Assembly: GCA_907165275.2 (NCBI GenBank) | Contig: OU015669.1 | Span: 8,950,501 to 9,014,500 of the forward strand | Length of the DNA: 64,000 bases | Origin: Zygaena filipendulae | Taxonomy: Eukaryota > Arthropoda > Insecta > Lepidoptera > Zygaenidae | Direction of reading: 5' to 3' | Part shown: positions 10,816 to 22,922 of the stretch, piece after piece | Layout of the letters: the number at the start of each line of letters is the position of its first letter | How positions within the stretch are numbered: the first letter of the stretch is position 1 | The notes under the pieces: model-generated | The model's input: only the letters and a program-made list of their open reading frames with translations | What the model was told of the DNA's origin: nothing | Databases searched by the model: none | Made by a program: the position numbers and the translations under genes

Positions 10816-10874
10816 GATAGAAAAACTGAATTTAAATTATTTTTCTATCATATTTTAAATTCAATTTTTCTATC
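10816..10874. repeat. AT-rich hairpin
   Basis: Arms at 10816-10836 (GATAGAAAAACTGAATTTAA...) and 10854-10874 are near-perfect reverse complements around a 17-base loop that itself repeats TTTTTCTATCATAT. Could be a small foldback element. Confidence 0.6.
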
Positions 10875-10898
10875 TCTCTTAATGCGTAGATCGTACAA

Positions 10899-11119
10899 TC
10901 CTACTAATATTATAAACGCGAAAGTCTGTAAGAATGTATGGATGGATGGATGGATAGATGGATGTTTGTTACTCTTTCACGCAAAAACGACTTAATGGAT
11001 TTAAATGAAACTTTACGATAATATAGCTTATACATCAGATTAACACATGGTACTTTTTATCCCGGAATTCCCGCGGGAACTCTGAAATTTACGCGGGTGA
11101 AACTGCGCGGCACAACTAG
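10899..11119 (+). mobile_element. Helitron-like element, full length
   Basis: Starts TCCTACTAATATTATAAA right after an A and ends GGCACAACTAG right before a T, the Helitron pattern of TC...CTRR inserted between A and T. The last 40 bases hold a hairpin made by CGCGGGTGAAACTGCGCGG. A (GATG)n run lies at about 10938-10965. 221 bp, non-coding; one of the best-preserved copies. Confidence 0.8.
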
Positions 11120-11345
11120 TTTAAGAATAAATAAAATATGATTGTTATACTCGACCTGGTGTTATTACATCGACTTATTGGAGTTAAGTAGTTTTAAATT
11201 ACGTTAATATCACGATAAATGCATAGTTTACTCAATTACCTACATCCAAGGTTTTATCTAGGTTTTTTTATTATCTAATTACCTTTATACCGTCCCCATC
11301 AGACTTGCATCTGACAAAGTTGAACTTATCGGCAAAGTAGTTATA

Positions 11346-11688
11346 CAATGTGTTAATGAATTAACTGAAAACTAGAAAGTAATTTTCTCAGAATCGACAA
11401 GCGAATCGATCGCACTATGTTTTAATATAGGTTATATTTTTTCATTTTCACTAGCCCATGTCTAAATTATTTATAATACAATATTCGTACGCCGCCCGCA
11501 GCAAAAAAAAATCGAACCGGTAGGCGCGGGCGTAGCGCTTGGAATTTCGTAGATAGGTCACCTGCAAACTAAAGTTGAATAACTTTTAAAGTATAAATTT
11601 TTTCGGCATAAAATATATTTTAATCATATTATTGTTTATTTTTTTAAATGGGGTATATCAGGTTTTCAGTTAATTCATTAACACGTTG
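11346..11688 (+). mobile_element. MITE family D, copy 1 (TA target)
   Basis: Inverted ends of 27 bp (CAATGTGTTAATGAATTA... / reverse CAACGTGTTAATGAATTA...) flanked by TA on both sides within TATA. The interior contains GGTAGGCGCGGGCGTAGCG. The same element lies in the opposite orientation at 58090-58435. TA duplications suggest a Tc1/mariner-type mobiliser. Confidence 0.75.
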
Positions 11689-11806
11689 TATATTTTTAGA
11701 CTAAATACCTACTTTAAACTTTTTTTAAAGCTAATTATAGGTAGGTAGATTTCGAGTCAATTATAAGACCTTACAAGCACCACCAAACATACTTTCTCCA
11801 GATCTT

Positions 11807-11900
11807 GAAGGTTGACTGGCAGAGAATGCCACAGTGGCATTAAGTCCGCCTTTTGTACCATATTGTGCAAAAAGTTTAAATGAATAAATAAATAAATAAA
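11807..11900 (+). repeat. LINE 3' tail with hairpin
   Basis: Hairpin AATGCCAC-A-GTGGCATT at 11825-11841, then AAGTCCGCCTTTTGTACC and a (AATA)n tail. Second copy of the family seen at 246-325. Confidence 0.65.
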
Positions 11901-11906
11901 CACTGA

Positions 11907-12000
11907 CGGCCGTACGGAGTCATTTTAATGATTAGCTGTTAATTTTAAGTAAAGATTTGTAAAACAAAACTGCCGCAATATTTAAACAAAATGACTCTGA
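11907..12000. mobile_element. Fragment of palindromic MITE family B
   Basis: Begins CGGCCGTACGGAGTCATTTT, includes AAAACTGCCGCAAT, and ends GACTCTGAGTG. It keeps both ends of the family B palindrome with the centre deleted, and joins directly to a Helitron-like copy. Confidence 0.55.
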
Positions 12001-12160
12001 GTGTCTGTCTGTCTGTAACGCTTTTACGCCTCAACGACTTAACTCATCATCATGAAATTTTGGATACACATTGTCAGGGGTACAGAAAAGGACATAGAGT
12101 ACTTTTGATCCGGAAATTCTCGCGGTAATCACTGCGGGTGAAACCGCGAGAAATAGCTAG
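12001..12160 (+). mobile_element. Helitron-like element, 5'-truncated
   Basis: Body TCTGTAACGCTTTTACGCC, ATCATCATGAAATTTTGG and GTCAGGGGTACAGAAAAGG, then a hairpin GCGGGTGAAACCGCG and an end ATAGCTAG followed by T. Confidence 0.7.
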
Positions 12161-12515
12161 TTATTATTATCTAAGCACCACAAAAAATAATGTTATGTTT
12201 TGTTTAAAAGTAATTAGGGACGAGAATTGAACACTGAATATTCTCCTTCAACACGTGTCTTGTACACGGACCAAGGTCCTTGTATACCAATATTTATTAA
12301 TAATTATAAACACTTTCACTTGATGCGATATCGTATTACTTGAGATGATCGTATCGTCAGTATCGTCCTATAACAGACTGCATGCAGTGCACAACCTGGC
12401 GTCGCCTCCACACTCCACACTCATTTACTAATAAATTAAACGGTACAAACATCGGTTTGTGAGGTTTTTGTGACTCAAGTCATAAACACTGAATCAAAAA
12501 TTCTAATATTTATTA

Positions 12516-12723
12516 CTAGCTGTCCCCTGCGGTTTCACCCGCAGTAATTTCGGAGTTCTCGTGGGTATTTCGGGATATAAACTACCCTATGTCATTTAGG
12601 ACTACTGTAGCTTCCTATAAGTGAAAGAATTTTCAAAATCGGTTCAGTAGATCCAGAGATTACCCCCTAAAAACGTTACAAACTCACGAACTTTACCTCT
12701 TTATAAATATTAGCAGGTATAGA
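12516..12723 (-). mobile_element. Helitron-like element, full length
   Basis: On the plus strand CTAGCTGTCCCCTGCGG follows an A and the element ends ...GCAGGTATAGA before a T. The minus-strand 5' end is TCTATACCTGCTAATATT, followed by the AAAGAGGTAAAGTTCGTGAG text, a 5' type also seen at 37163 and 62104. Confidence 0.75.
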
Positions 12724-12774
12724 TGATTAGAAGCCACTCCTCAAAGTTGGAAAGTATGAGATTATTTAAAATTT

Positions 12775-12843
12775 TATCATGATCATATCAGCTAAAAGAC
12801 GTCCACTGCTGGACATAGGCCTCCTCAAAGGATCGCCACAAAT
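12775..12843 (-). repeat. RTE-type LINE 3' end
   Basis: On the minus strand it reads GAGGAGGCCTATGTCCAGCA then GTGGACGTCTTTTAGCTGA. This matches the codons for the EAYVQQWT-like C-terminus of RTE-clade reverse transcriptases, which is very common in Lepidoptera. Only about 70 bases are left. Confidence 0.65.
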
Positions 12844-13749
12844 ACCAGTCCCGTACCTCGAGCACGAATTTTTTCGCTCTCGTTCTTTCGATATCGAAGC
12901 GTTTTTTTGTATGAATAATGAATAACGCCATCTATCCAGCGTTGTTGAAAGGACGAGAGCGGAAAATTTCATGCTCCCCTTACGGTTTTTCCGCTTCCAA
13001 CGGCATCTTGCGACCTTCAGAGATTGCACCTTTTTTAATTTGGCTTAAAGTATTTACGTGACCATTAAAATACTAACTTGAAACTGAAAAAGCATAATAG
13101 ATAGGTATTTTCCTTTACGTTCCGATTTCAAGGTTGAAACGAAAACGTAAGTGCAGAACCGTTTCAGCTTGTGATTTGTACCAAACAGCATAACTTTGGC
13201 TTCACAGACAGTCTCTTTGAGGGTAGCCCTTGCAACTTGACACCGTTTGAGTGTTACAAAGATATTGCAATCTAGAAATAAACATTGAACATTAACGAGC
13301 ATATTGTATTCTATACTCCATACAGGTCGAATTAATTAATTAAAGTGTACCAGAAGTAAGTCGATTTAAAATTTGCATGAGAAATTACCATCGAAACTCA
13401 GCTTGTGCTTTAAACTCGCATCATAACTCATAACCTATTCATAGTCGGTCCTTGACTCTATTTAGGTCTACTACAAAGATAATTGCGGTACAAACACCTG
13501 CATCTAATTCATTCCGCTGTAAAATAATACGTAAAGCAACAAGTATGTGATGATGTTGTTGTTTAGTAATAATTTATAATTTTATTTTTTTATATAAAAT
13601 ACGAAATTGATTATTAAAGTTGGTAAATGTAATTATATTTTTTCGCAAGAGCTTTTCAAGCTAGATATGGTTTTATTATTTTATTAAAACGCACGAAAAA
13701 TTAATACTACTTAATAAATTAATTAGGTGTCTACTTAATCTTAATGTAA
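12844..13749. other. Intergenic, no gene recognised
   Basis: Short frames on the minus strand (to 87 codons) match no family I know. No repeat recognised. Confidence 0.35.
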
Positions 13750-13830
13750 CTTACGGATAAATAAACATATCCGTTGTCACACTAGTGTGGCTACGGATAA
13801 ATAAAATAATCCATCGTCACACCAATGTAG
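13750..13830 (+). repeat. Two ~41-bp tandem units
   Basis: CTTACGGATAAATAAACATA... at 13750-13790 is repeated with changes at 13791-13830. Unit 1 carries the palindrome CACACTAGTGTG. A third partial unit (CTACGGAT) follows at about 13846. Confidence 0.65.
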
Positions 13831-15368
13831 CAATTTAGTATGACTACGGATCGGTTGGGTCTTTTTCAAATCATATTCTTTTTTATGACATTTAATTTTT
13901 TTAACAGTCTTTAACAATTTCTGCGGAAATTGTAATTGGGTAAAATGAAGTATGGGTATACCTTACTTACATCTTAGAATCGTAGAATAAAGACGGCTTA
14001 GAAGTTTCAAGTCCTTTTGGTCTCTAATTGCACAAGGCATATATATACATATACCTAGGTAAATGTAGTTTTGCGCAGATTTCTTCGGAAGATTTATAGT
14101 AGGTAAAAACTATTTATCGTATCACTAAAATCATCGGAAGATAATATTATGAATAAACGTGAATTTCAAGTGAATGACGGAGGAGGTAATTTGGGAACCT
14201 TCCTTCGAGAGCTATACTTTTAGCCTTCACCCTTTTTCTCGGGACACCATAGACATACTTAAATCGTATGCGTATCATAATTTTGGGTCTATTTCCAGAT
14301 GTTCATTAATTTCACAAAAAAGTATAACATTCAAAATTTTAATAACCATGATTGAGTTTTATGTAAGGCTTGATGAGCACCTACAAGTATCAACCGTAAA
14401 CAATTTAAGATTATGATAGTAAAATGATGTATTTTAAGCTTTCGTATTATCGCGTAAAATAATCAAAAATAGTAAAACAATTTCACTATTACAAAACGTT
14501 TTACGATCATCTTTATTTTAAGGATAAGCGCACACCAACCGCACCAGATGTGCGCGGATGGTTATTTACCAAATGCGTGTTTTGTATTTAGGGTTCCCCG
14601 CACTTTTAGATAAAGCCCCGTAAACTAGTTTCGTCTGTCTATCAATGTTCCTTTATATTTATTTACTGTGTACCTATCAATTATGGTGTACTTTTTTGGT
14701 CGTATTAGTAAAATTAGGTTTCGGGTCATTTCTTTTAAAGACCTTAAAACCAGGAAATCGTTTCTTTTACTCATTCATTTTATAATTTTTATATACCTAC
14801 CTACTTAATTGGTAACAACCAACGATGAATTTGTTATTGAAACACACGCGTTTTAGAAGTGAAATAACTTGTTTCAGAATCGCTTCATTTCAAAAAACAA
14901 TTTTGTAAGTAGGTACCTTCTTTAATTCGACCTTGAAATCTCGCTTCGCAAACAAATATAGGTAAATTTCCCAATAAAAAAAATTCTTGCTATACGGAGC
15001 TCTTTTTATGTGAATGCAACTCACGCTTGGCCATTGTGTTTTGTTTATTTTATGACACATACGAAACATCGGTAACACGTGCCCGATACTGCGCTCATTG
15101 CGCGCGCGCACATTATTTTCAATGTAAATAAATATGGCGCTAAAAGGTATTCTCGCGACGCGGATACTGTAAACATGGCTTTAGGGGTTTGGTTGGTGTG
15201 GCTGTGTGAAAAAATGCAAGCGTTGCTGTTGTATAAATCCTTTTTAGATTACACTTTATGAAACGTATTAATTTCGGAGAGCCCGCGGGAATTCTAGACC
15301 GAAGGTTTTGGCAGAAATCGAAGATGGCGGCTCCGTAAATGGGCATGTTGACTAATTTTTATTTTTTA
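13831..15368. other. Intergenic, no gene recognised
   Basis: Mostly AT-rich. A GC-richer patch at 15075-15190 (CGCGCGCGCACATTATTTTC) is not linked to any gene. A 30-base Helitron-like scrap (GGAGAGCCCGCGGGAATTCT) lies at 15269-15298. Confidence 0.3.
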
Positions 15369-15630
15369 GTCCGTTTTGTAGATTATTAAAAAATATTGGA
15401 CACGTATTTTTTCTTTTTTTACGTAATCAAAAAAAAACGGCGATATATTGAGTTGAAATTTCGCGTGACGTCACTATTCTGACAGTTCGTATAGCGGTTT
15501 CAGCGGTTAGTGACGTCACGACCCCCTCACCCTAAACTTTAATGCGCTTTAAATCTCTGGATATTTTGATTTGTTTGAAAAAGCAAAAAAATACGTGTCC
15601 GTTGTTTTTTTTATTTTCTAACTGACGGAC
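15369..15630 (+). mobile_element. MITE family A, intact copy
   Basis: Inverted ends start GTCCGT (left GTCCGTTTTGTAGATTATT; right, reversed, GTCCGTCAGTTAGAAAAT), each followed by the shared GGACACGTATTTTTT. Flanks are TTA / TAA. It carries TGACGTCAC twice (about 15466 and 15510). Similarity to other copies extends past the right end (GAATTTTGATTTTCAAAAG), so the true element may be longer than the inverted ends show. Confidence 0.75.
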
Positions 15631-15984
15631 TAATTAGAATTTTGATTTTCAAAAGTATTCCACATCCCAATTGCCGTCGAGAAAAAAAAAAGTAGGTAGA
15701 GTTTTTTGGTTTTATGGTTGTAGAGATACATCTATTTATTTTACTTGAAACTGGCCGAATGCATTTTATGCTAAAGTCCTTGAGAACAAAAAGAAAACAC
15801 CGAGTTGTTGTTTTTTTTTTTTTTTTTTCATATGACAAATCGACACACGATTCCAGCCAGCCTCTGTCTGGCTCTGAGACAGAACTCGCGTGACCGATGG
15901 TAGGTAATGACAGTTCACACTCAGCAGTAGCTGGTACAGTCGACATCGGAAATATGTATTCACTTTTGACACCACTTTTGTAGT

Positions 15985-16275
15985 TGTTGATTTTGGTTCG
16001 CTACGACAGGTGTCGTGGTTTCGATCCCCTTATCGAGGTTCATTTATGTGATGAATATTGGTGTTTACTCTGAGTTACATGTTAAATATGTATCTTAAAT
16101 ACGAGTATATTTATATTATGTATAATGCAACTAGAAAAAGTATTTAAGTAGGTAGATATTATATCAGTTGTCTGGTACCATAGTACAAGCTCTGTATAGT
16201 TTGAGATCAGGTAGCGCTGTGGGGTTTTGTCCAAGGATTAATTATTATTATCGCTTTGACATTGGCTCAATCTTG
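15985..16275 (+). repeat. tRNA-derived SINE (family S2)
   Basis: A B box-like GTGGTTTCGATCCCC lies at 16015-16029. The conserved 3' half reads ATTATATCAGTTGTCTGGTA, then GTACAAGCTCTGTATAGTTT and TGTCCAAGGAT, with an ATTATTATT tail. The same SINE, split, is at 60845-61262. Confidence 0.6.
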
Positions 16276-18635
16276 CAATAGTAATAAGGTTTATTGACTG
16301 AAAAAAGTGTTTACGTATTTTTGATGCAGACTGTACGTACGGTTTACCCGGCAACCCGGATTGACAATAATTAGGACGGATGGTAGAGTTGCGACTGCGA
16401 CTGTTATATCGATTTTCCCGTTGGTTTTTCTTGTGGACCAGCAAAAAGTAGGTTTCGAAAATTTTAATTCATGGAAATTAATGTTATTTTACTTTTTTTC
16501 TAATAAATGCATACCTATGTAGGTATTTACTGGTTTTTTGGTGATCCCACCCTTGAGGTTAAAACATTTGGGTACCATATTATGTACTATGTTTTTAATA
16601 AGTAAAGTATGTAAGTAGTTTTTTTTTTTGCGTATAATAACTCAGAATATCGATAGGTAAAAGTAATAATCAGAAACTGAAAACCTTCAAACCTAAGTAG
16701 GTAGATATATCTTACTTTTTCGTTGATTACATGCACTAGGTACTTGTGTAACTTGATTGTTACTTAACAGAGTTTATCGACATAAAATTTTAGGCTCCTC
16801 TCTAAAATCAGTTCAAAAAAATTATCGATATAGACAAAAGACAGCAAAAACATAAAACTAACCAATTACTATGATGAGAGTGAAAGAAAATTACTACTGT
16901 AACATAATATTCCAGTTCTACCTCTATCTGTCTTGCTTGCTCACAGCGTGTGTGATGCTTAATAAAAAAAAGACGACCGTGATAATATTATGCCGTAAAA
17001 AAGACAGATTTACGATTCATATTAAAATGTAAATTTGTATCTATCTCGAATGGCTGAAGCTGCTGTCTTCTCTATGTTCATGAGCTCCTGGTACTTTTGG
17101 TTTTGTATTAAATATATTTTTTATTTTATTTTTTCTGCTGCTAATTTAATAATAATAAAATAAAGCAATAAATTAAAGCAAACGTTTTTTTCTTTAACAG
17201 CCATCGAAACAATAATATTATAATTATTATTTATTGTAATAAGTTCTGAACATCGAATGGTTTTGTTGATATAGGTACTAATTATTAATTTTAAAGCGAA
17301 GAGGTTGTAATAAAATTCAATTATTAATTATTTATTAATTAACAATCGCTTCTTGAATTCATTAGAATTTTGCATCTAAATTTATCTTCTATCGAAATTA
17401 TTTTTCTTCATCAACGTCTAAATCAAATCACTAGAAATCTTTTGCTTAAACCTTCCTAGGGTGAAACAGTGGATGTCATAATAGTATAGGTAGTAAAAAC
17501 AGTATGGCATTATATAGATAACCAACCATATATCCGATTGATCCATTTCAAACTTTCCCACAGTCTCAAAATAAAATCAACTTACAATAAAACTAATTAT
17601 AAACATTCATAATAATGCGTACACTTTAAAGTACCTATATAGTTTTGTATGCGAGTGCGTGCATTCAAGACGGACTCTAACGTTACAAGTAGTCCGTATC
17701 GAATAATAGCCCTCGAGTGGTCGTTAGATCTGGAGGCTAGTTCCCATGTTGCCGAAAATAGAAAATCATGATCGAAAACATTGTACCAAATAAAATTGAA
17801 GCATTAAAAATTGTCGGTATAGTAGCGAAGAGGTCATTTTCAATTCTAATATCTGGGCTACTGAAATTCGTTCGATGTGATGGATTCCCGCGCAGAAATT
17901 TTGTTATAATGCCATCACTAGGTTCAACTTTGTAGGTAAGTAATAACATCCAATACCAACGATTCAAGTAGTTATTTACAAGATTCCGTTTTATAATTTT
18001 TTTCTATGTGTAAAATCTCATTCTTAGATATTTACACCTGTATAAGTAAACTACCTAAATAGATTTTTTTTGTGACGTCAGTGAAGAGGAATCATGAGGA
18101 AATCATACCACAAGAAATGAAGTAAATTTTCTAAATCACAGTAGATCCTAAACGTCCCAAATTATTCCGAGCTTTTTATTTCGCTACTTGCGTAGTTTTT
18201 TTTTTATGCTAGACGGAATACTTTTTATCATCGACCATAAACTTCGAAAATAACCCGCCACGACAGGCGGGGTGATTACGGTAACGACGCTGGCTCATTA
18301 CCACGGCTTTTCGGACTTAAAACTAAACCCAGGGACACATTTCAAACGAAGTGCGCAGTAAAACATAATAATAGCTTTTATTTGATCACGCGCCGATTAG
18401 GTACGATGGGGCCGGGGTGACGTTTCTAACTTTTTAACTTGTTGTTTGGTTTAAAAAATTTGCGAGTTTCCTTGTTCTTCTTTTTATTAGGGACTTTCGT
18501 ATAATACATTTAGCGAGCGTCAAGCTTGAAGATGTTTTTTTTATTTTATTAGCGTGTCACGGCAATAAGAAATAGGTACGAGGATTGTTTGGTGTGTGGT
18601 TAAATGCCATATTTTTGTACTTAGCAAGTCTATGC
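16276..18635. other. Long AT-rich stretch, no gene seen
   Basis: About 2.4 kb without a recognised gene or repeat family, apart from homopolymer and ATT-rich runs (17140-17330) and a Helitron-like scrap near 17880 (GGATTCCCGCGCAGAAATT). Confidence 0.35.
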
Positions 18636-18693
18636 CCCATTCTATCTGTTATGTGGATGTTACCCCCAGAACAGAAAATAACAGATAGAAGGG
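18636..18693. repeat. Short hairpin
   Basis: TTCTATCTGTTAT (18640-18652) pairs with ATAACAGATAGAA (18678-18690), extended by CCC/GGG outside with one bulge. The loop is 25 bases. Could be a tiny foldback element or a structured RNA; no further evidence. Confidence 0.6.
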
Positions 18694-19999
18694 ACATCAA
18701 CTTAGTTTAGTATGAAAACAGATGAAAGCCAGTGTCGCCGGGTGATTTTCGCACACAAAACTATTCATCACACACTAAAACATTTTTAACGTAAAGAAAT
18801 GTATTAAAAGCTTTATGGTTATGTTTTTACTTAGTCACTGTATACAAAATTCACAGTTTTGGGAATATTGTTTTAAATATACTTGGGACGGTAGCAAAAG
18901 AAGTTTTGGGCAAGTTAGAGTATTTGCTCTAACTTCCTTTGCAACGGTGGCGCGCCTGCCCCGCCTACATGTCCTCTCTAGTTAATTTATTTGCTCTGTG
19001 ATGTTACCTCATCCCATAACATCTTCGCACAAAACCCTCGTCAAAACGGCGTAAACACTAAACAAGTTCTGATGACCACACGTCATTCTCGCCAACACAT
19101 TTATTGACTCCAACACGTTATAATGACAATGATCTTCCTTCATTTTGCGTTTACAACGCCTCTTTAATAAGCATTCAACTCGTTTTAACGCGGCGAGTGT
19201 CGTTAAAATGTAGGTATTACCTTAGAAACGGTGTCTCTGAACTCAGTTGTAGAGTACAGACTTGGATTATTATTACCCACTAAGTATATAATTATGTCTA
19301 ATAAATATGTATAATACGCCTCCAAAGATGCTTTCTGCATTGCTAAAGACCGTCACGAATCTAGTTTATTCTATTGTAAGAAAATTAATGGTTATGGGGT
19401 TTCAGTCAGACTTACTACAAAAAAGAATTTGTTCGAAGATATTTATTTTCATTTCAAAAAAATAGACCCAAAAAGTGTTCACAAATACTATTTACCCTGC
19501 AGTTTTTGTATCTATGTTTTCTTGACTTTAAATATTGCAGAAGTAATATAAAAAATTGGGTTAAAAATTAGGACGAACTCTTGAGAACTTCCAATTCCAT
19601 TTAGCAGATAATGAAGTATTTAATAACGTTGGAAACTAAAGTTAACGATATTTTGCGAGTGCTTTGCATCACCTATAAGACATCGATAGAGCTGAGCTTT
19701 TACGAACTTGACTAGTATACATGTCAATTTAGTTGAATGACGTCGTAACATAAAAAGTAACGAGTTTCTAAGCTTGAAACAGAAGAGCAGCGCAAGTTTG
19801 CGGACTTTAAGGGTTTTGGAGATAAGGAAATTTCACATCAAATTTCTGAGCTTATTAAAAGCTACTTTTGTTATAAATACGTCTACTTTGTTGTTTATAA
19901 AAAACATTATCAATGTCATGTTTTATTCTAGAAATCATAGAAACGTAAAAGCGATTGGTCAGTCCTTGACTAAACACAACATTTTGGATACTACGTGGA
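18694..19999. other. Intergenic, no gene recognised
   Basis: AT-rich with a slightly GC-richer patch near 18940-18990 (ACGGTGGCGCGCCTGCC). No coding homology; frames up to 76 codons are unconvincing. Confidence 0.35.
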
Positions 20000-20310
20000 C
20001 CTAGGGAGCTGAAATTTGGCAGCTAGGTTTTTTATAGACATCAACTAACAAATAATTTCACGGAGTTCCCGTGTGAACTCCCAAGGGAACATAATACATA
20101 CTTAGATATTATAAATAGGTATGGAACAAAGATCTAATTCGTTTGTTTGCTGCATGTGCGTAATCCGAATTATGAGACAAATATCATAGATATCATAGAT
20201 TCGAATGAAATTTGTCACCCAAAATCAGATATAGTAATGAAATCTTATCAGTTGGAAAATTCTGTAGCCTGTACAAAGAATTCCCAAGGGAATTCCGAGA
20301 TTAACCTACC
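20000..20310 (+). mobile_element. Helitron-like fragments
   Basis: 20060-20090 (ACGGAGTTCCCGTGTGAACT) and 20105-20310 (AGATATTATAAATAGG at the left, AAGGGAATTCCGAGATTAAC at the right) are decayed pieces of the family. Terminal CTAG not preserved. Confidence 0.45.
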
Positions 20311-20805
20311 TACTTAAAAATGTTAGTGACTATAGTAGGTAATTGAGGTACTTATTCTGATGCATTAAAATTATAAAAAGTAGCACTTTTAAAGTCTATT
20401 TTATAAAAAAAAAATCACCAAGCCCTAATTTAATAATATACACTTTGAAAAATCCAGTTTTCTTTATTTTTACGAAGCTATATCTGTAAATAAATATTTT
20501 AATAAACCTTTGAACACATTGTCTCGGCTCATTGACCGTTACTATCGCATAAAGATAAACAAAGTATCTCGTAGCACCGCACTTTGTAAGAACAAAGTAA
20601 GTTGTTATGTTATGAGTTATCGCGCTATCGATGTTAAGCTCAGCGTTCATCTTTTACAAAGTAAAATGCGTTTATTAACATCTGTTAATCCGACTACGTA
20701 GTAATTTACAAACTTCATAAGGATTTTGTTGCAAAACTCATTAAATTACCTAGCTAACAGTTCCACGCAGTTTTGTGTAAGATGGGTGTACTGATATATT
20801 ATAAA
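20311..20805. other. Intergenic, no gene recognised
   Basis: AT-rich; overlapping frames on both strands around 20400-20700 show no family hallmark. Confidence 0.35.
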
Positions 20806-20975
20806 CTAGCTGTGCCTTGCAGTTTCACCCGCGTTAATTTTAGAGATCCCGCGGGAATTCCGAGATAAAAAGTAGCTTAAGGTACTCCTTATAACATTTG
20901 CCAATGAAAGTCCTGTTCAAATCGGTCCAGCCGAGATAACCTGGAACAAACAGACAGACCGACACACAGACAGAA
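20806..20975 (-). mobile_element. Helitron-like element, 5'-truncated
   Basis: CTAGCTGTGCCTTGCAG after an A on the plus strand, then TTTCACCCGCGTTAATTTTA and CCCGCGGGAATTCCGAGAT, ending in a (CAGA)n-like run. Confidence 0.7.
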
Positions 20976-21030
20976 ATTTTTTTAAAATGTTTTTTTTTTT
21001 AATGTTAGTATACTCTTTCGTATGCATTTG

Positions 21031-21300
21031 ACGACCCGATTGGCGCAGAGGTCACCATGCCTACCCGCTAATCAAGGGGTTCCGGGTTCGATTCCCGGTG
21101 GGGGTGGACTTTGTGTGATGAACACAGGGTTCCATTTTCCAGTCTGGGTGTGTTTATATATCTATAGTACCTATAATATATAAGTAATTCTATGTAGTAT
21201 ATACCACGTTTGCTTGGTTTCCACGACACAAGCTAATAATAGCTTACTGTGGGATCAAGTAGATCTGTGTGTTGTGATGTGGATTATTATTATTATTATT
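21031..21300 (+). repeat. tRNA-derived SINE (family S1), full length
   Basis: The A box TGGCGCAGAGG (21040-21050) and B box GGGTTCGATTCCC (21084-21096) form an internal pol III promoter. CCGGG-TTCGATT-CCCGG makes a perfect T-arm. The body holds TTCCAGTCTGGGTGTGTTTA and CACAAGCTAATAATAGCTTA, and the 3' end is (ATT)n. Related copies on the minus strand: 31279-31458, 52979-53097, 53980-54045 and 57557-58065. It is SINE rather than a tRNA gene because it lacks an acceptor stem and continues into the body. Confidence 0.8.
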
Positions 21301-22792
21301 TAGTGAAAAGCTGTTTATTTTAAATTGCAAACAGACAATTCAATTTTATTTATATGTGTGTGCGCTAGACCATACCTACCTACTACGTATTATTTCGTTT
21401 GCATATTTTAGCATCTTTAGCTAATTTATCAATATGTTTCTTCAGGAATAGAGAAAAAAATTCTATAACCGTAAATTGTGGAGTATTGTGTACTGTGTAT
21501 CAGTATTGTGTATCAGTATTTTAAGTTTTGCAGTCACTTTGGATACTACAAGGACCTTAAATAGAAATTAACTCTGGTGACAATTAATTTTACCATGTTT
21601 CTTATTGTTTTAACAATAAATTTAACAACACGATCCCCCGCATTAACTCAAATTGGCTTTCAACGAAACACCCCTAACAATAATTAGTCCGAAATTTATT
21701 GACTGTCTCTTGTCACAGATCGTCTTTTGTCAGCTTCAGTTAAAAAAACGCAATGACAAAATCTAAGCCGCGAGGTAGAAATGGATTTTTGTAGTTCCGT
21801 AGATATCATATTCACCATTTTTTTTTTGTTCTTGCCAAATTTGATGCTTTAAGTGAGACTGATTGTAATATAATTCGCATAAAAAGGTTAAGAAACGACG
21901 AAAAAAATAATAAGTTTCATTATAATTAAATACTTGTGCTTGTTTTTGGAGATTCTAAACAAAATTACACAATGATATCTTCTAAAACTCTTATTTCCGG
22001 TCTTGCATAGACAAAAGAAATCTAATATTAGTACTTCTTGCTATGAAAATAACCAGATTGTCAAGTTGATGTCCAAAATTTAACTACCTTTTGTAAAATA
22101 AGGAATAAAAATTGTTTAAAGAAACAAAGAAATAAATTAAATTTTATAAGAACAACACATAAAAAACATTACTTATCAGATGTTAGTTTAGATTAGAAAT
22201 AACATACTCAATGTCACACGGAACCCTAAAAATGTTGAGTGAAAAAGCCACCATTAATTTAAATGTCGAAGCGTCGAGTTTTGTAAAGTTTTGTCTCCTC
22301 ACCCATAAGTATGAATTTAGTTTTGACTACCCCAAATTAGAGTGACTTTTGTCCCCAGCTTATTAATATTCATTTAGGATTTCAAAAGGTTTTTTAAGTG
22401 AAGAATTAAGGGCTTATATTATTCTATTTTTCTATGTGTACGTACAAATCTATTGTACTATTTCTGGTGGACACTTGAGTGATTGTGGAATTTCATTTGT
22501 CATAGTAACATATTTTGAATGTATTAGAATAACAAATTGGTAACGATTAATAGTGTTGTTAAGATTTGGTTGTGGCCAAAATATTTTAATTAGATTGAAA
22601 TTGATTGAATGCATTGTTGAGTGACGGCTCGAGAGCCAGAGTCGAGATGCAGAGCATATTATAAGGAACAAATAACGTAATATTTTTTTTTTATTTCTAT
22701 GATGTAACAAGAATTATTAGTATTTGTGGTATTATTTTTTGGCTTTTTTTAATAATAGTTTAGAAAACTTGAAAGCCACTTGAAAGCCAGTT
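21301..22792. other. Intergenic, no gene recognised
   Basis: AT-rich. The minus frame of 86 codons at 22450-22710 has no recognised family. Confidence 0.35.
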
Positions 22793-22922
22793 CCCATCCC
22801 CGTTCCAGGTCGGCAACGCACCTGCATGCCTTCTGGTGTTGCAGATGTCTATGGGCGGCGGTAATCACTTACCACCAGGTGTACCACTTGCCCGTTTGCC
22901 CCCTATGACATAAAAAAAAATA
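22793..22922 (+). repeat. Non-LTR retroposon 3' end with A tail
   Basis: Second copy of the 8371-8524 repeat: GGTCGGCAACGCACCTGCAT through GCCCCCTATGACATAAAAA. The two differ at only a few positions by eye over about 115 bases, so both are fairly young. Confidence 0.65.

Noticed and set aside
12766..13029. 87-codon minus-strand frame
   Set aside because: Its C-terminus is an out-of-frame reading of the RTE 3' end; the rest has no domain.
21031..21105. A real tRNA gene
   Set aside because: A and B boxes and the T-arm are good, but there is no acceptor-stem pairing or terminator; the sequence runs on into a SINE body with an (ATT)n tail.
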